From assembly GCA_022702705.1 (NCBI GenBank), contig CM040421.1:55783740-55847739 (forward strand): DNA of 64,000 nucleotides, written 5' to 3'. The stretch's first letter is position 1. Each line of letters opens with the position of its first letter. The stretch is from Papilionanthe hookeriana x Papilionanthe teres (Eukaryota; Streptophyta; Magnoliopsida; Asparagales; Orchidaceae). The notes below the pieces were generated by a model that made no database searches, was not told the DNA's origin, and worked only from the letters and a program-made list of their open reading frames with translations. This document shows positions 9,914 through 20,618 of the stretch, piece after piece. Position numbers and translations under genes: made by a program.

Positions 9914-11095
9914 CTAATCTTCTGCATCAAAATCCCAAGCTATGTCATCTCCCTGATCTCCAGGCTGAGAAGGCTGGTACTGTAAATAACGGAGGCACTC
10001 AGGAAAGACAACATCTAAATCACCACTCCTATATCGACGTTCAGCTTCATAGTATGCAATTTCGTACTCTGAATGTCGCTGGAGATATTCGCTATCATAA
10101 TCGTGTCTTCTTTCCAAGCCTCCGATCCTTTGGTCTATATGCTCAAATCTTCTTTCCATATTTTCTCCAAATAACTCAAAACTCTTTCTACTCAGGGTTA
10201 ATTCATTCATCAGATCTTGAAGGGTAGGAGTGGTGTGCTGAGGGGGTGGATCATAACTAGTAGAGGGTATATCTCTAATTGAAAAAGGTACATAATCCCT
10301 TGTCCCAGATCTCCATCCTTCATGGGATTCATATTTCTTTATATTAGCCTGAGTAAGGGGTTTCATAAGTTCAATCCATTCCTCATCATCTCTTGCCTCT
10401 ACCCCAGATAATTGGCAAAGTGCATAGATAAGACCGGGATGTCCTAGTCGTCCTCCACTTTCATTTCTAGCGATGGCTAATATGTTTTTATAAATAACAT
10501 TTCCCACATTAATACTCTTACAGTTCCGAATACAAAAATTCGGAAGCGCTTTCTATCTCTTGTTACCTCACTATGGTGGTAGGTAGGTAACAAAGTAGAA
10601 CAAATAAAATAATGTCAGGCTTTAGATGTTGCATTTAGCATAGAAAGAGGGAAGTTTACCCGTTCCCGCTGCTTTATCTTTCAGACTCCTTTCCCATCAG
10701 TGAGAAAGTCGATCACCTCTTCCAGTGGTCCTTCCATAGTTCCAAAAGTTTCATACTCGCTGGTGTAGGTGTCTCGTACTTCATAATATGCTTTTATTCT
10801 AGCAGTGTTGAAATCTACAAAAAAATCCTCTAACCTTAACCGGTGCATCTTCAGCCTGTGTTAAATTTGCATAAAATTCCTTTACTACTTCTACAGTTGC
10901 TCTGTTGGTCACGAAACAGAAATTTTCCCATCCTCGCTCCTTAATGATTCGCTCAACTTCTCCTCCTGGATTCTTGAAAACTCGATCTTGAATGCATTTT
11001 CTTGCTTGTATGTTTTGAAATTATCGAGTTTGTGCTCTTGCATTAATGAATCGGGTTTCGTCATAATCTATTCGTCGCTTTTGTCGTGGAGCCAT
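9914..11095 (-). pseudogene. ORF-II of A: plant transposon protein (PF20167-like), broken
   Basis: The start is the ATG at 11095 (MAPRQKRRIDYDE...), matching the A' start. The N-terminal half (KNPGGEVERIIKERGWENF, then VVKEFYANL) has a stop after about 25 residues and frameshifts between about 10800 and 10520. The C-terminal half is open at 9914-10507: GHPGLIYALCQLSGVEARDD, a P/T/S linker, a coiled-coil-like segment with FEHIDQRIGGLERRHDYD, and an acidic tail ending DIAWDFDAED. The full ORF would be near 390 residues. It follows ORF-I on the same strand after 0.9 kb that holds GC repeats and a leader. The molecular role of this family is not known. Confidence 0.78.
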
Positions 11096-11620
11096 TTCTC
11101 GATACGTGAAATTTGCAAAAATTTTAACTAAACTCCAAAATATTACTAAGAAGGCTTCCTACAACATCTAAAATCCATTTAAATCAATTTTTATGAAATT
11201 CTTCCAAGTATTTTCTCCACATTTCAAAATTTTTCAAAATTCTCCAAATGTAGAAGAAATCCATGGTGAAAATAAAAAATTTTTGCATAGGAGTGAAGCT
11301 CTTACCAAGGGAAGAAGAAATCCGGTGTCAAAAAGTGTTGAAATCGCCTCAAATCCAAGATTTCTCAAGCCCTAGGTCGGTTTTTTCGAAAATTTGAGGA
11401 AAGGGATGATGACTAGTGTCGGTTGACCGGTCAAATATAGGTCTTTTCGTGATCTCGCTGTCAGTGAGATTTTTCTCGCCGTCGGTGAGCTAATTAATTT
11501 CAAAAGGAAAAAGTTTCGGTAAAAATCCGCCATCGGCAAGCTCGGTCTCACTGTCAGCGGGTTTTCTCGCTGTCGGCGAGATCCCAAAAATTTTAAATTT
11601 TTGAAATTCGTCAATCATTT
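11096..11620 (-). promoter_or_regulatory. Putative internal promoter and leader of ORF-II (A)
   Basis: Reading the minus strand: GC near-palindromes (11454-11581), GACCTATATTTGAC (TATA-like, about 11428-11441), a leader with GACCTAGGGCTTGAG, then CTTCCCTTGGTAAGAG (donor GT at about 11308-11309), an AT-rich intron-like stretch, and the ORF-II ATG at 11095. A' has the same order. Promoter and splice function are inferred from order and conservation. Confidence 0.5.
11454..11581. repeat. GC near-palindrome cluster before ORF-II (A)
   Basis: About five units related to CTCGCCGTCGGCGAG are present, some worn (for example CTCGCTGTCAGTGAG at 11454-11468). It matches 243-392 in A'. Confidence 0.8.
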
Positions 11621-11980
11621 TCAACCTCGAATTGCCCTTAATCAATCTTCCGATCACTTAATTTAATAATAATACGAAGATTAGATACTTATACTCACAA
11701 AAAGTTACACAACACAAACAATATAACTTTATATATGAAATCCATGAGACTTACAAATTTCATACTAACAACTTAACACATACTTAACTTAAATGTTCAA
11801 ATCCATAATACTCAGCATCGCAATCCACACCACAACAGTCTAAATGCTGAGACATAACAATTTACATAAAATCTCATGAAATCTGAGATGATCATATCAA
11901 ATTTCGACTCATAATAAAATCTAACTCCAAATCAACACAGATATATATATACAAATACAACATAAACATAGAAATCTTTC
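11621..11980 (-). other. AT-rich spacer between ORF-I and ORF-II (A)
   Basis: I see no gene. The stretch matches the first 240 bases of the window in A', so it is a conserved part of the element. Confidence 0.5.
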
Positions 11981-13139
11981 CTACTCTTCGATGTACCGAA
12001 CTAACATCTTCTACGATATTTCCGATGCGACGCAGTGCACAAATAAATTGTAGAAAGGCACGAAAGGGAATTTTGCGATAGATTCTTCATTAATCCATTC
12101 TTTACGTCTTAGTAGATGAATAAAACTAGCCTCCGAATGTCCGAGTATGATCAAAGTGCTCCTTCATTCTCCAATCAATATGATCAAACATATCGGAGAT
12201 ATTGTCAATGGAATTCATCACATTTTGCAATTATTTCTCCAATCCTTTAATCTTCTTCGGAATGAAATTAGTCTTATCGGTAAAGGGCCTTGCTAAAGGA
12301 TTGTTCTGTGATGCTCTATCAGAAATAATGGTAATCTCATCATTGTTATCCAAAGTGGGAAACATATCAGTAGGATCCAGTGGTTTCCATGGTAAAAGTA
12401 CTTTTTCCCAAGCCTCATAAGAAACATGATACTGACTGCATAAAGTAAATATAGTATATGGGTGTCCAAGTCCATGCACTGACCCATGCATAATTAATCA
12501 CAAAGCAGACTTTACTATTATTGATCCAACATCGATAGGTAATCCAATTTGAATACAGTAGTTTAAAATAGCGCATTCCTTTGAAACTTTATTTACTTTC
12601 ATGATAGGTAATAATTTTGATGATATAAAGAAATGCCAGTGCTTCGAGACAGGGTTAAGAAGTGATACGAAAAAGCCGACATACCCGTCTTCTCGTAACT
12701 CCCAATCATCCGGTTCGTCGGTCGGGTATCTATAGATTTCGTTCATATTGTATCTTGAAGGCACAAAGTTGGAATAATGACAAACGGAGGTATTTTCTAT
12801 AGAAAATAATTCATTTACCCTTGAAGGAGTAAATGTTACCCATCTTCCTACGACGTACACATTTCCATTGTTGATCGCATGTAAATTAGAGTAAAACTCT
12901 TTAACTACTAGTATAACTACAGCGGATGTCGTATAACAAAATACCTCCCAATGCCGCTGTGCGATCATTTCTTCGATTTTTGTAGTAGAATTCTCTACTC
13001 CTCTATTGACAAATCCTCTTTCTTTAATAAGTCTTTTCTTCATCAAGCCTTTGTTGAAGATTCGCTGCGCCTCCGAACTGACGAATTTTCTTCGGTTGAA
13101 AACTTCAGTTTTTGTGGTTTCTAAGAATTTGGTGGCCAT
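11981..13139 (-). pseudogene. ORF-I of A: second PF20167-like protein, broken
   Basis: I chose the ATG at 13139 (MATKFLETTK...) because element C has a matching start context and the 37 residues upstream show no family likeness. Motifs in order: FNRRKFVSSEAQR, IKERGFVNRG, VVKEFYSNL, VVGRWVTFTPSRVNELFSI, LLPIMKVNKVSKECAILNY, then after a stop at about 12495 GLGHPYTIFTLCSQ and LLPWKPLDPTD, and a C-terminal HIDWRMKEHFDH. It is closer to ORF-I of C than to ORF-II of its own element, so the two ORFs are an old tandem pair. The stop at about 12495 and frame changes near 12230 and 12130 break it. It ends at 11981. Confidence 0.75.
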
Positions 13140-13282
13140 TTTGGATGGAAAGGATTGGTCTCTAGTCGTTCCTAAGGAAGAAAATAGTGTAAAATTGGAT
13201 TTGGGATAATTTCTTAAGAAGGAATGGCTTAGATCCGTCCAAAATCGCACGAAAAATCTTTAAGAAACCAAATTTTCAACTG

Positions 13283-13390
13283 TCTCGCCGTCGGCGGGAA
13301 GTTCCTCACCGTCGGCGACTTAGTTATAAAAATGATTCAAGTCATGGCGCACAATCTCGCTGTCAGCGGGCTCGGCTCGCTGTCGGCGAG
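13283..13390. repeat. GC near-palindrome cluster before ORF-I (A)
   Basis: Four units: CTCGCCGTCGGCGGG (13283-13297), CTCACCGTCGGCGAC (13305-13319), CTCGCTGTCAGCGGG (13356-13370) and CTCGCTGTCGGCGAG (13376-13390). They lie between the pol end and the ORF-I start. Confidence 0.85.
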
Positions 13391-13552
13391 ATTCATAAAA
13401 ATCACCCAATTTCGTTCTGGTCCGAATATTTTCTGATCTCATCATATAGGTTCAACTTTGTGATGATTCTAATAAAACGTTTTGAGTAGTAATATTTGTT
13501 TTAATAATATAGACTAACTAATTTGTAGATATTTAAAATAAAAGGCTACTAT

Positions 13553-13601
13553 GGGTTGCCTCCCATAAAGCGCTTGATTTAACATCGTGAGCCCGACCTA
13601 A
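13553..13601 (-). other. Conserved block just after the pol stop codon (A)
   Basis: The sense strand contains the palindrome AAGCGCTT and then GGGAGGCAACCC. Nearly the same 45 or so bases follow the pol stop within 6-15 bases in A, B (27083-27130) and C (56303-56348), although flanking sequence has diverged. I recall similar blocks in Athila-type elements of other plants; the function is unknown to me. Confidence 0.75.
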
Positions 13602-13606
13602 TTTAG

Positions 13607-14905
13607 TTAGTGTTCAGGTTGACTAAGCATTAAAACATCTTTAAAATTTGGTCTTCTATCTTCGAAATATGGTTTTAATCTATGTCCGTTTACTTTAAAT
13701 CTATGTCCTGTTTTTGGACCTTCAATTTCTATAGTTCCATATGAAAATATTTGAGTTATGGTGAAAGGTCCTAACCATCGAGATTTCAATTTCCCAGAAA
13801 TAATTTCAATCTAGTATTATAAAGCAAAACTTCTTGTCCTGGTTCAAAATTTCTTTGATTAATCTTCCGATCATGCCATAATTTCATCCTTTCTTTATAA
13901 ATCCTATCATTATCATATGATTCATTTCTTAATTCTTCCAATTCATTTAATTGCAACAATCTCTTTTCACCAGCTTCTTTCATATTATAATTAAATTCTT
14001 TAATCGCCCAATATGCTTTATGTTCCAATTCAACTGGTAAGTGGCAAGTTTTTTCATATATAAGCTTGTAGGGAGTCATTCCAATCGGAGTTTTATAAGC
14101 AGTCCTGTATGCCCATAATGCAGTATCTTGTCTTATAGACCAGTCTAATCTATTAGGGTTTACAGATTTTTCTAATATACGCTTAATCTCTCGATTAAAA
14201 ACTTCGACTAATCCACTAGTTTGTGGATGATAAGCGATTGATATCTTATGCATAATATTATATTTTTCTACTAGTTTGTGAATATATTTGTTTCTAAAAT
14301 GAGTTCCTCCGTCATTGATAATCACTCTCGGCATTCCAAATCTAGTTAAAATATTTTTCATTAAAAATTTTGAAACACTTTTAGCATCACACCTAGGTAA
14401 AGCTTGTGCTTCAATCCATTTGGAAACATTATCAACAACTACTAATATATATGAGTTTCCAAATGAAGGAATAAAGGTCCAATAAAATCTAATCCCCAAA
14501 CATCAAAAATTTCAACTTCTAATATAAAATTCAGAGGCATTTCATTTTTCCTTGATATGTTTCCTACTCTTTGGCATTTATCGCAGGTTTTTATATATCT
14601 ATATACATCTCTAAATAGAGTAGGCCGGTAGAATCCAGTTGTAGAATTTTATATGCGGTTTTATCTGTCCCAAAATGTCCTCCAAAATCAGAATCATGTC
14701 ATTTTTGAATAATTGGTTCAGTTTCTTCATAAGGCACACATCTTCTAATGATTAGATCCTTACATTGCTTATATAAGTATGGATCATCCCAAAAGTATGT
14801 TTTAGTATCGTGAATGAATTTTTTCTGTTCTTGCAAAGTTAACATAGGTGGTAAAATGTCACTTACAATATAATTTACTATTTCAGCATACCAAGGTATT
14901 TTCAA
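13607..14905 (-). pseudogene. Integrase of A
   Basis: From the N-terminus: an H2C2 zinc-binding region with RRCVPYEETEPIIQK (14699-14905) followed by a broken stretch; the rve core at 13786-14499 with VVDNVSKWIEA, INDGGTHF and SGLVEVFNREIKR, which holds the Asp, Asp and Glu of the DD35E triad; and a C-terminal part with FEPGQEVLLYNTRLKLF and SRWLGPFTITQIF, ending at 13607. Integrase inserts the cDNA into chromosomes. A frameshift at about 13790 separates the last 60 residues and the zinc region is cut from the core, so the gene is broken although the triad is intact. Confidence 0.85.
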
Positions 14906-14927
14906 CTCATTAATATTATAAAGTTGT

Positions 14928-15480
14928 TCATCGGGAAAAGCTGTCTAAAATTTCATTATCGGTATCGGATAATTCATGATTTTCTAATCTTGATAAATGA
15001 TACGCAATTTGATTATCGGTTCCCTTTTTGTTAATGATCTCAAAATCAATTTCTTGCATTAATAATATCCATCCGATTAATCTTGGTTTAGAATCTTTCT
15101 TTTGCATTAAATATTTTATAGCAGAGTGATCGAGTATGTACAATACATTTAGTTCCTATTAGATAATGCCGAAATTTATTAAAAGCATATACAATTGCTA
15201 ATAATTCTCTTTCGATAATCTGTATAATTTATTTCAGCATCATTTAGAGTTTTACTAGCATAATATATAACTTTGAAAATCTTATCATATCTTTGCCAAG
15301 AAGCTGCTCCTATAGCATAATCACTAGCATCACACATAAGCTCAAATGGTTTCTCCCAATTAGGTGAAACTATTATAGAGTCTTGTAATTAATTTATCTT
15401 TTAATAATTCGAAAGCATTCAGGCATTCAGTTGTAAATTCAAATTTCTTGTTCTTTTCAATAAGTTGGCATAGAGGTTTA
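14928..15480 (-). pseudogene. RNase H domain of A
   Basis: The region from about 15480 to 15150 carries broken RNase H sequence. An open segment (14928-15143) reads LDHSAIKYLMQKKDSKPRLIG and NQIAYHLSRLEN. The usual ending is NQxADHLSRL, so Tyr here replaces a conserved acidic residue. The domain would degrade the RNA strand of the RNA/DNA hybrid. It follows RT and precedes integrase in the usual gypsy order. Confidence 0.8.
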
Positions 15481-16572
15481 GTAATTTTTGAAAAAATCTT
15501 TAATATAACGTCTGTAGAATCCAGCATGTCCAAGAAAACTTCTTACCCCTTTCACCGTAGTTGGAGGTGGTAATTTAGCTATAACTTGAATTTTTGCGAG
15601 GTCTACTTCCATGCCTTTTTCCGAAATTTTATGCCCTAATACAATGCCGCTCGTAACCACAAATTGACATTTCTCCCAATTAAGAACTAAATTAGTTTTC
15701 TCACATACTTCAAATACTTTTTCAAGATGATTTAAGCATGTGTCAAATGTTGTTCCAAATACGGAGAAATCATCCATAAATACTTCTATTCCATTATCGA
15801 TTAATTTACTAAATATAGACATCATACATCTTTGGAATGTTGCAGGTGCATTACATAATCCAAAAGACATTCTTCGAAAAGCGAAAGTTCCATAAGGACT
15901 AGTAAATGTAGTTTTATCTTGATCCTCGGGAGCAATTTGTATTTGATGATAACCGATATATCCATCTAAGAAACAAAAATATTTATGTCCGGCTAATCTA
16001 ACATCTGGTCTAGAAATGCTAAAGGGAAGTGATCTTTTACGGTAGGTCGTGTTTAATTTTCTATAATCGATACATATTCGCCATCCAGGTAACTTGTCTT
16101 ATAGGGATAAGATCGGTATTTTCATTAGCTTTGACGAGTCACCCCTCCTTTTTTAGGTACACGATGAATTGGGCTTACCCAAGCATCGTCGAAATATGAT
16201 ATATAATACCATTATTTAACCATTTTAAAATTTCTTTCTTGACTACTTCTTTCATTATTGGATTTAATCTCCTTTATGGATCTGCTTTAGGTTTATGTTC
16301 ATTATCTAAAATAATTCCGTGCATACAAATTGAAGGACTAATTCCTTTAATATTTGCTAGAGTCAACCAAAAATTTTCTTATATTTTTTTAATGTATCTA
16401 AAAGTTTTTGTTCTTGAGATTCATTTAATTCAGATGAAATAATAACTGGTAGAGTTGAAGAATTACCTAAGCAAACATACTTTAAATGATTAGGTAATAT
16501 TTTTAACTCAAGTTGAGGAGGTTTAATAATTGATGGAACTATATTTTTTTCAGTATTTTCTGTGTTATCCAA
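15478..16572 (-). pseudogene. Reverse transcriptase of A (RVT_1)
   Basis: The N-terminal lead (16363-16572) has LPVIISSELNESQEQKLLDT. The middle (about 15871-16200) is frameshifted but shows VSPIHRVPKKGG and FCFLDGY. The C-terminal part (15478-15870) is open: MSFGLCNAPATFQRCMMSIF, EVFMDDFSVFG with the FMDD active site, NWEKCQFVV and VRSFLGHAGFYRRYIKDF. FMDD rather than YVDD is common in Athila-type RT. Frameshifts and stops break the gene. Confidence 0.88.
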
Positions 16573-16628
16573 AAATTCAAATTTCTCTTGAATATAATCT
16601 AATTCTTCATTTATCTCAGATTTTTCAA

Positions 16629-17223
16629 TTAATTCAATATTTTTTTTTCTAATTTTTCTTCATAACATTCTTTAAAATGTTCTTTTTGTAAATGATCGAG
16701 TACTTCCATTCGAAAACACTCATCATCTTTTTCTAACGCAGAATATTTCATTGATTTAGCAATATTAAAAGTTACTTTTTGGTCATTTACTCTCATAGTT
16801 AATTCTCCTTTACGAACATCAATCATAAGCTTTTCCAGGTGGCTAAAAATGGTCTTCGTAAAATGATAGGAATTTCTTTATCTTCTTCCATATCTAGAAC
16901 AATAAAATCTACAGGGAAGATAAATTTGTCCACTTTTACTAATACATCTTCAATAACTCCCTTAGGATATGTAACAGAACGATCAGCTAACTGAAGAGTT
17001 ACTGAAGAGTTATTGAAGTAGGTGAAATTTCTCCTAATCCTAATCTCTTAAAAATTGATAGAGGTATTAGATTGATGCTTGCTCCTAAGTCACACAAAGC
17101 TTTTCCATAGAATTTTTCTCCAATAGCGTAGGGTATAGTGAAACTACCAGGATCTTTTAATTTTTCGGGAAGTTTTTTCTGAATAATAGCACTACACTCT
17201 TCACTTAAGTGCGACCATTTCAT
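16629..17223 (-). pseudogene. Aspartic protease region of A
   Basis: The open segment 16999-17223 reads KLKDPGSFTIPYAIGEK then ALCDLGASINLIPLSIFKRL; the DLGAS motif is the usual Athila form of the protease active site. The frame breaks near 16990 and a later open segment (16629-16826, GELTMRVNDQKVTFNIAKSM) continues the domain and linker. The protease would cut the gag-pol polyprotein. Confidence 0.8.
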
Positions 17224-17243
17224 TATCGGTAAATTTTCTTTTT

Positions 17244-18956
17244 TTATTTAGAATATCTTTCATGAATTTTACATAGTTTGGCATACCGTTCTAAAGCTTC
17301 TACGAAAGGAATATTTATCGTTAATTTCTTCAAAATTTCAAGTAATTTAGCAAATTGTTTGTCTTTTTTATGTTGAATTAGTCGTTGAGGAAATGGTGGT
17401 GGAGGTTTTTCAACAGAAAATTTCATAGGTATTAAAGGATTTTCTAAATTTGGATCTTGTTGATTCTTTTCCTTTTCAATTTCCACTTCCTCTTTTTGAC
17501 TTTTAAGTTCTTTTTGAATTCGAGGTTCTAATTCTTTTCCACTTCCTAATTGTATCACTTTAATTTGGTCATTTCTCTTGTCTTTGGGATTTATTTCCAC
17601 ATTACTAGGAAATGTTCCAGGTATTCTATTATTAAGTGCAGTAGCGATATGTCCAAGTTGAGTTTCAATATATTTGATAGCTGTTCCTTGATTTTGTAAT
17701 TAGTTTTCTTGTATTTGTAATTGATTTCCTTGATTTTATAAATGTTGACCCATATTTAATATTAATTCTTCTATAGATAATTTCTTATCTTTAAATTGTG
17801 GGTTATTAAATCTAGGTGGATAATTAGATTTATAATTAGGATTTCCTTGATTAGATGAATTTCCTAATTGCTGTGTCATATTATTCATCTATGGTTGATT
17901 AGTTGTGTTATTATTCCAATTAAAATTAGGATGATTTTTTCATCCAAGATTATAATAATTTGCATAAGGATTATTGGGTCTGTTGTTAATTGCATTAATC
18001 GTTTCATATTGAGATTGGGATTCTATAAGTTGTCCGGATGAATTTTCTTCGATATAGTTAGAGAGTAATTCATTCCAAAATGATCTAATTTTTTAGATAC
18101 AACAACGAATTTGTGAAGCTAACATAGATATTGCATCATTTTCATAAATACTAGCTATTTTTTTTGGATTCATTCTATCAGCAGGCCATTGAAAATTATT
18201 GGTTGCCATTTCTTCGATTAGTGCACAGGCTTCATCAAATGATTTTGACATTAATGATTCTCCAGCAGCAGCATTGATGATTGATCTTAAAGATCCTACT
18301 AATCCATTATAGAAAGTTTGGATAATTAACCGATCTGGTAACGCATGATGTGTGCATTTCCTAAGAAGTTCTTTAAATCTCTCCCAAGATTCATATATTG
18401 ATTCTCCATCAAGCTGACTAAAAGAAGTTATATCATTTCTAAGCTTAGCAGTTTTAGATGGTGGAAAATATTTGGATAGAAATTTTTGTGATAATTCTCC
18501 CCAAGTTTTAATAGATCCAGAGTCTTAACGAATTTAACCACATTTCAGACCTTATCCCTTAAAGAAAAAGGAAAAAGTATAAGTCTAATAAGCATCGTTA
18601 GATACTCCTTCATATTTGAAAGTAGCACATAGTTCTAAAAAACTAGCAAGATGTAAATTAGGATCTTCGATGAGTGAACTACTAAATTGATTATTTTGTA
18701 CCATTTGGATAATTGCGGGTTTAAGTTCGAATGAATTAGCGACTACATCAGGGTTTTGAATAGTTAAATGAATTTCATCTAATGTTGGGTTGGCATAATC
18801 TCGTAATGGTCTTGGTTGATTGATATTTTCATTTTCAGGAATATTTGTCATTTGTGTTAAATTTATAATTTCTCTTTTTTGTTTTCTAATTCTTTTAATT
18901 GTACGCTCTAATTTTGAATCGTAAGGTATTAAATTTTCGTTTCCAAATTTTTGCAT
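17244..18956 (-). pseudogene. gag region of A
   Basis: The start is at 18956 (MQKFGNENLIPYDSK), 53 bases from the PBS. The open N-terminal 123 residues include SFELKPAIIQMVQNNQF and LELCATFKY, typical of Athila gag. The Retrotrans_gag core (about 18580-18290) is recognisable but frameshifted. An Asn/Pro-rich stretch follows (18050-17750), then an open linker (17244-17600) with KPPPPFPQRL and LKKLTINIPFVEALERY, which leads into protease. Gag forms the virus-like particle around the element RNA. No CCHC zinc knuckle is visible. Stops break the frame. Confidence 0.8.
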
Positions 18957-19008
18957 ACAATTTTATAAAATAAAATAGTCCGTTACTCTAGTAAATAATT
19001 TCTTTACT

Positions 19009-19026
19009 TCCCCGGCAATGGCGCCA
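19009..19026 (-). promoter_or_regulatory. Primer binding site of A
   Basis: The minus strand reads TGGCGCCATTGCCGGGGA six bases from the LTR end. This fits the tRNA-Asp-type PBS known for Athila elements, with little or no mismatch as far as I can judge from memory. Confidence 0.8.
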
Positions 19027-19032
19027 AAAACC

Positions 19033-20613
19033 TGACCCACTTTTAATATGTTTGCAATTTATGTTTATAGCAACGACACCAAAAACTTGATCCCTCTTTC
19101 AATTTAGATATATGATTTAATGTATAATGTTGATTCTACGCAAGTATACGTATCGTATCAAGTAATACAGGGCTCTAGTGGAGTCCTGGTTATCGATCCC
19201 ACAGGGAAGTTTTTAACAGATTTGTTATCAGCTAAATTTAAAGGAATTACTTACTAATATAGTAAACGGATTTTAAAAGTAACTATAGCAAACTAAAGTA
19301 AACTAATGCTTGAAATAAGTTGATTTAAATAATTCAGAAAAAGTATCATTCTCCTTGTTTTTTAGAAAATTAAGTGAATGATGAATTTAAATAGAATTCT
19401 TAAATTGTATTGTGACAAATAGGAGCATTCCTATTCTTTACCCTTTGGTCCGAGTGCAAAGAACATTGACTAATCCTATGTTTGATTACCGAATCTGCGG
19501 CTGAGCTGGGAGGATACTGGTCGCCACTTCGGAGCTCCACGTTCCCCTCACTCGAGGGCTAACATCTACACTTCGGCTCTCGAACAATAGGAGCGAATTG
19601 AATATTTTAGTCTCGTCACACTAAAATGTCCGATTCTACGTCCGATAATTAATATTTCCTATTTATTTGCACCCGCCTTCCAAGGCTTTTGACTTCCCTA
19701 AATATTGAATGTAATTTTTACTATAGTTGATAATTCAACATATTTTAACAACTCAATTGGCCAGATTGAAAGTAAATTAAGTTTTAAGTAAAAATTATCA
19801 CAATTTATTTTAATATATTAGGTACTTCTATTTAATTTCATCAATCCGCATAATTTTCATAAACAAGGAGAAAGACTAAAAAACTACTCAGAATGCATGG
19901 GAATAAAACAAAGCATGGATTTCATTTAAAGTTAACAACAATAGACAAAGATACTTATCTTAATTTCCTCCCCAAGCAGACTCCTTGAAGTTCCTTTGAC
20001 TTTTCCTTCTAGTACAGCAAACTTTTAAATATAACTCAAATAAACTAAAGAAACTCACTAATGTCTAACAACAGACTCAAATTAGACTCAGACTCTCTAA
20101 AATAGACACACCTAGGCACTAGAATTCGAGCTCTATTTATAGATGTAAGCAAAGGTCAAAGGGGTGCTTAAACATCTCTTCAAAAAGTGTCCAGGTTCAA
20201 AGTATTTATATTTTGAACTGTCTCGCCGTCGGCGGGAAACAACCTCGCCGTCAGCGGGGCTTCTAGAAGGTCTTCAAACCGCGCGATCTCGTTGTCGGCG
20301 GGCTCGGACTCGCTGTCGGCGGGCTCGGACTCGCTGTCGGCGAGGTAGTTATAATTCCTTCAGAAATTCTCCTCACGATCTCGCCGTCGGCGGCCTCGAT
20401 CTCGCCGTCTGCGGCCTCGATCTCGCCGTCGGTGACTTAGTTCAATTTGCATGAATTTCCTCCTTTTTGATCCAAATTAGCTTCATTTCATGCTTTTTGC
20501 TTCCATCACTTATAAATCTTCATTCCTGCAATAAAATAAAGAAAATACCTTTCTTTAAAGTGCAATTTCATCAAAAATAGATATGAATTTTTTAATGTAT
20601 TTTTCTGTGATCA
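19033..20613 (-). repeat. 5' LTR of A
   Basis: The LTR is 1581 bp, with ends identical to the 3' LTR. A TATA box (TATAAATA on the minus strand) lies near 20130-20140, the GC cluster in U3 at 20222-20436, the R/U5 hairpin at 19168-19188, and the PBS-like fossil (complement CAACGACACCAAAAACTTGA) at 19071-19090, only about 60 bases from the real PBS. Confidence 0.92.
20222..20436. repeat. GC near-palindrome array in U3 of the 5' LTR (A)
   Basis: Seven or more units related to CTCGCCGTCGGCGGG lie in short tandem groups with a period of about 21 bases, for example TCGGACTCGCTGTCGGCGGG repeated at about 20300-20345. The 3' LTR has fewer units, so copy number changed after insertion. Confidence 0.85.
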
Positions 20614-20618
20614 CCTAG
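20614..20618. repeat. Target-site duplication of A, right copy (CCTAG)
   Basis: This matches 7004-7008 exactly. Confidence 0.9.

Larger units (their letters stand above)
7009..20613 (-). mobile_element. Complete Athila-like Ty3/gypsy element A (13.6 kb)
   Basis: On the minus strand the order is 5' LTR (19033-20613), PBS, gag, protease, RT, RNase H, integrase, ORF-I, ORF-II, 3' UTR, polypurine tract and 3' LTR (7009-8525). It is bounded by the perfect CCTAG duplication. Gene order, the PBS and the two PF20167-like ORFs after pol place it in the Athila lineage. All long coding regions have stops or frameshifts. The LTRs differ by scattered substitutions (about 5% over the stretch compared by eye) and by indels in the GC repeats, so insertion was not very recent. 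Confidence 0.92.

Noticed and set aside
20164..20454. 96-residue Arg-rich open frame
   Set aside because: It runs over the GC near-palindrome array in the LTR of A; repeats without stops create it. The same applies to frames at 150-428, 3289-3639, 11372-11614 and 26600-26797.
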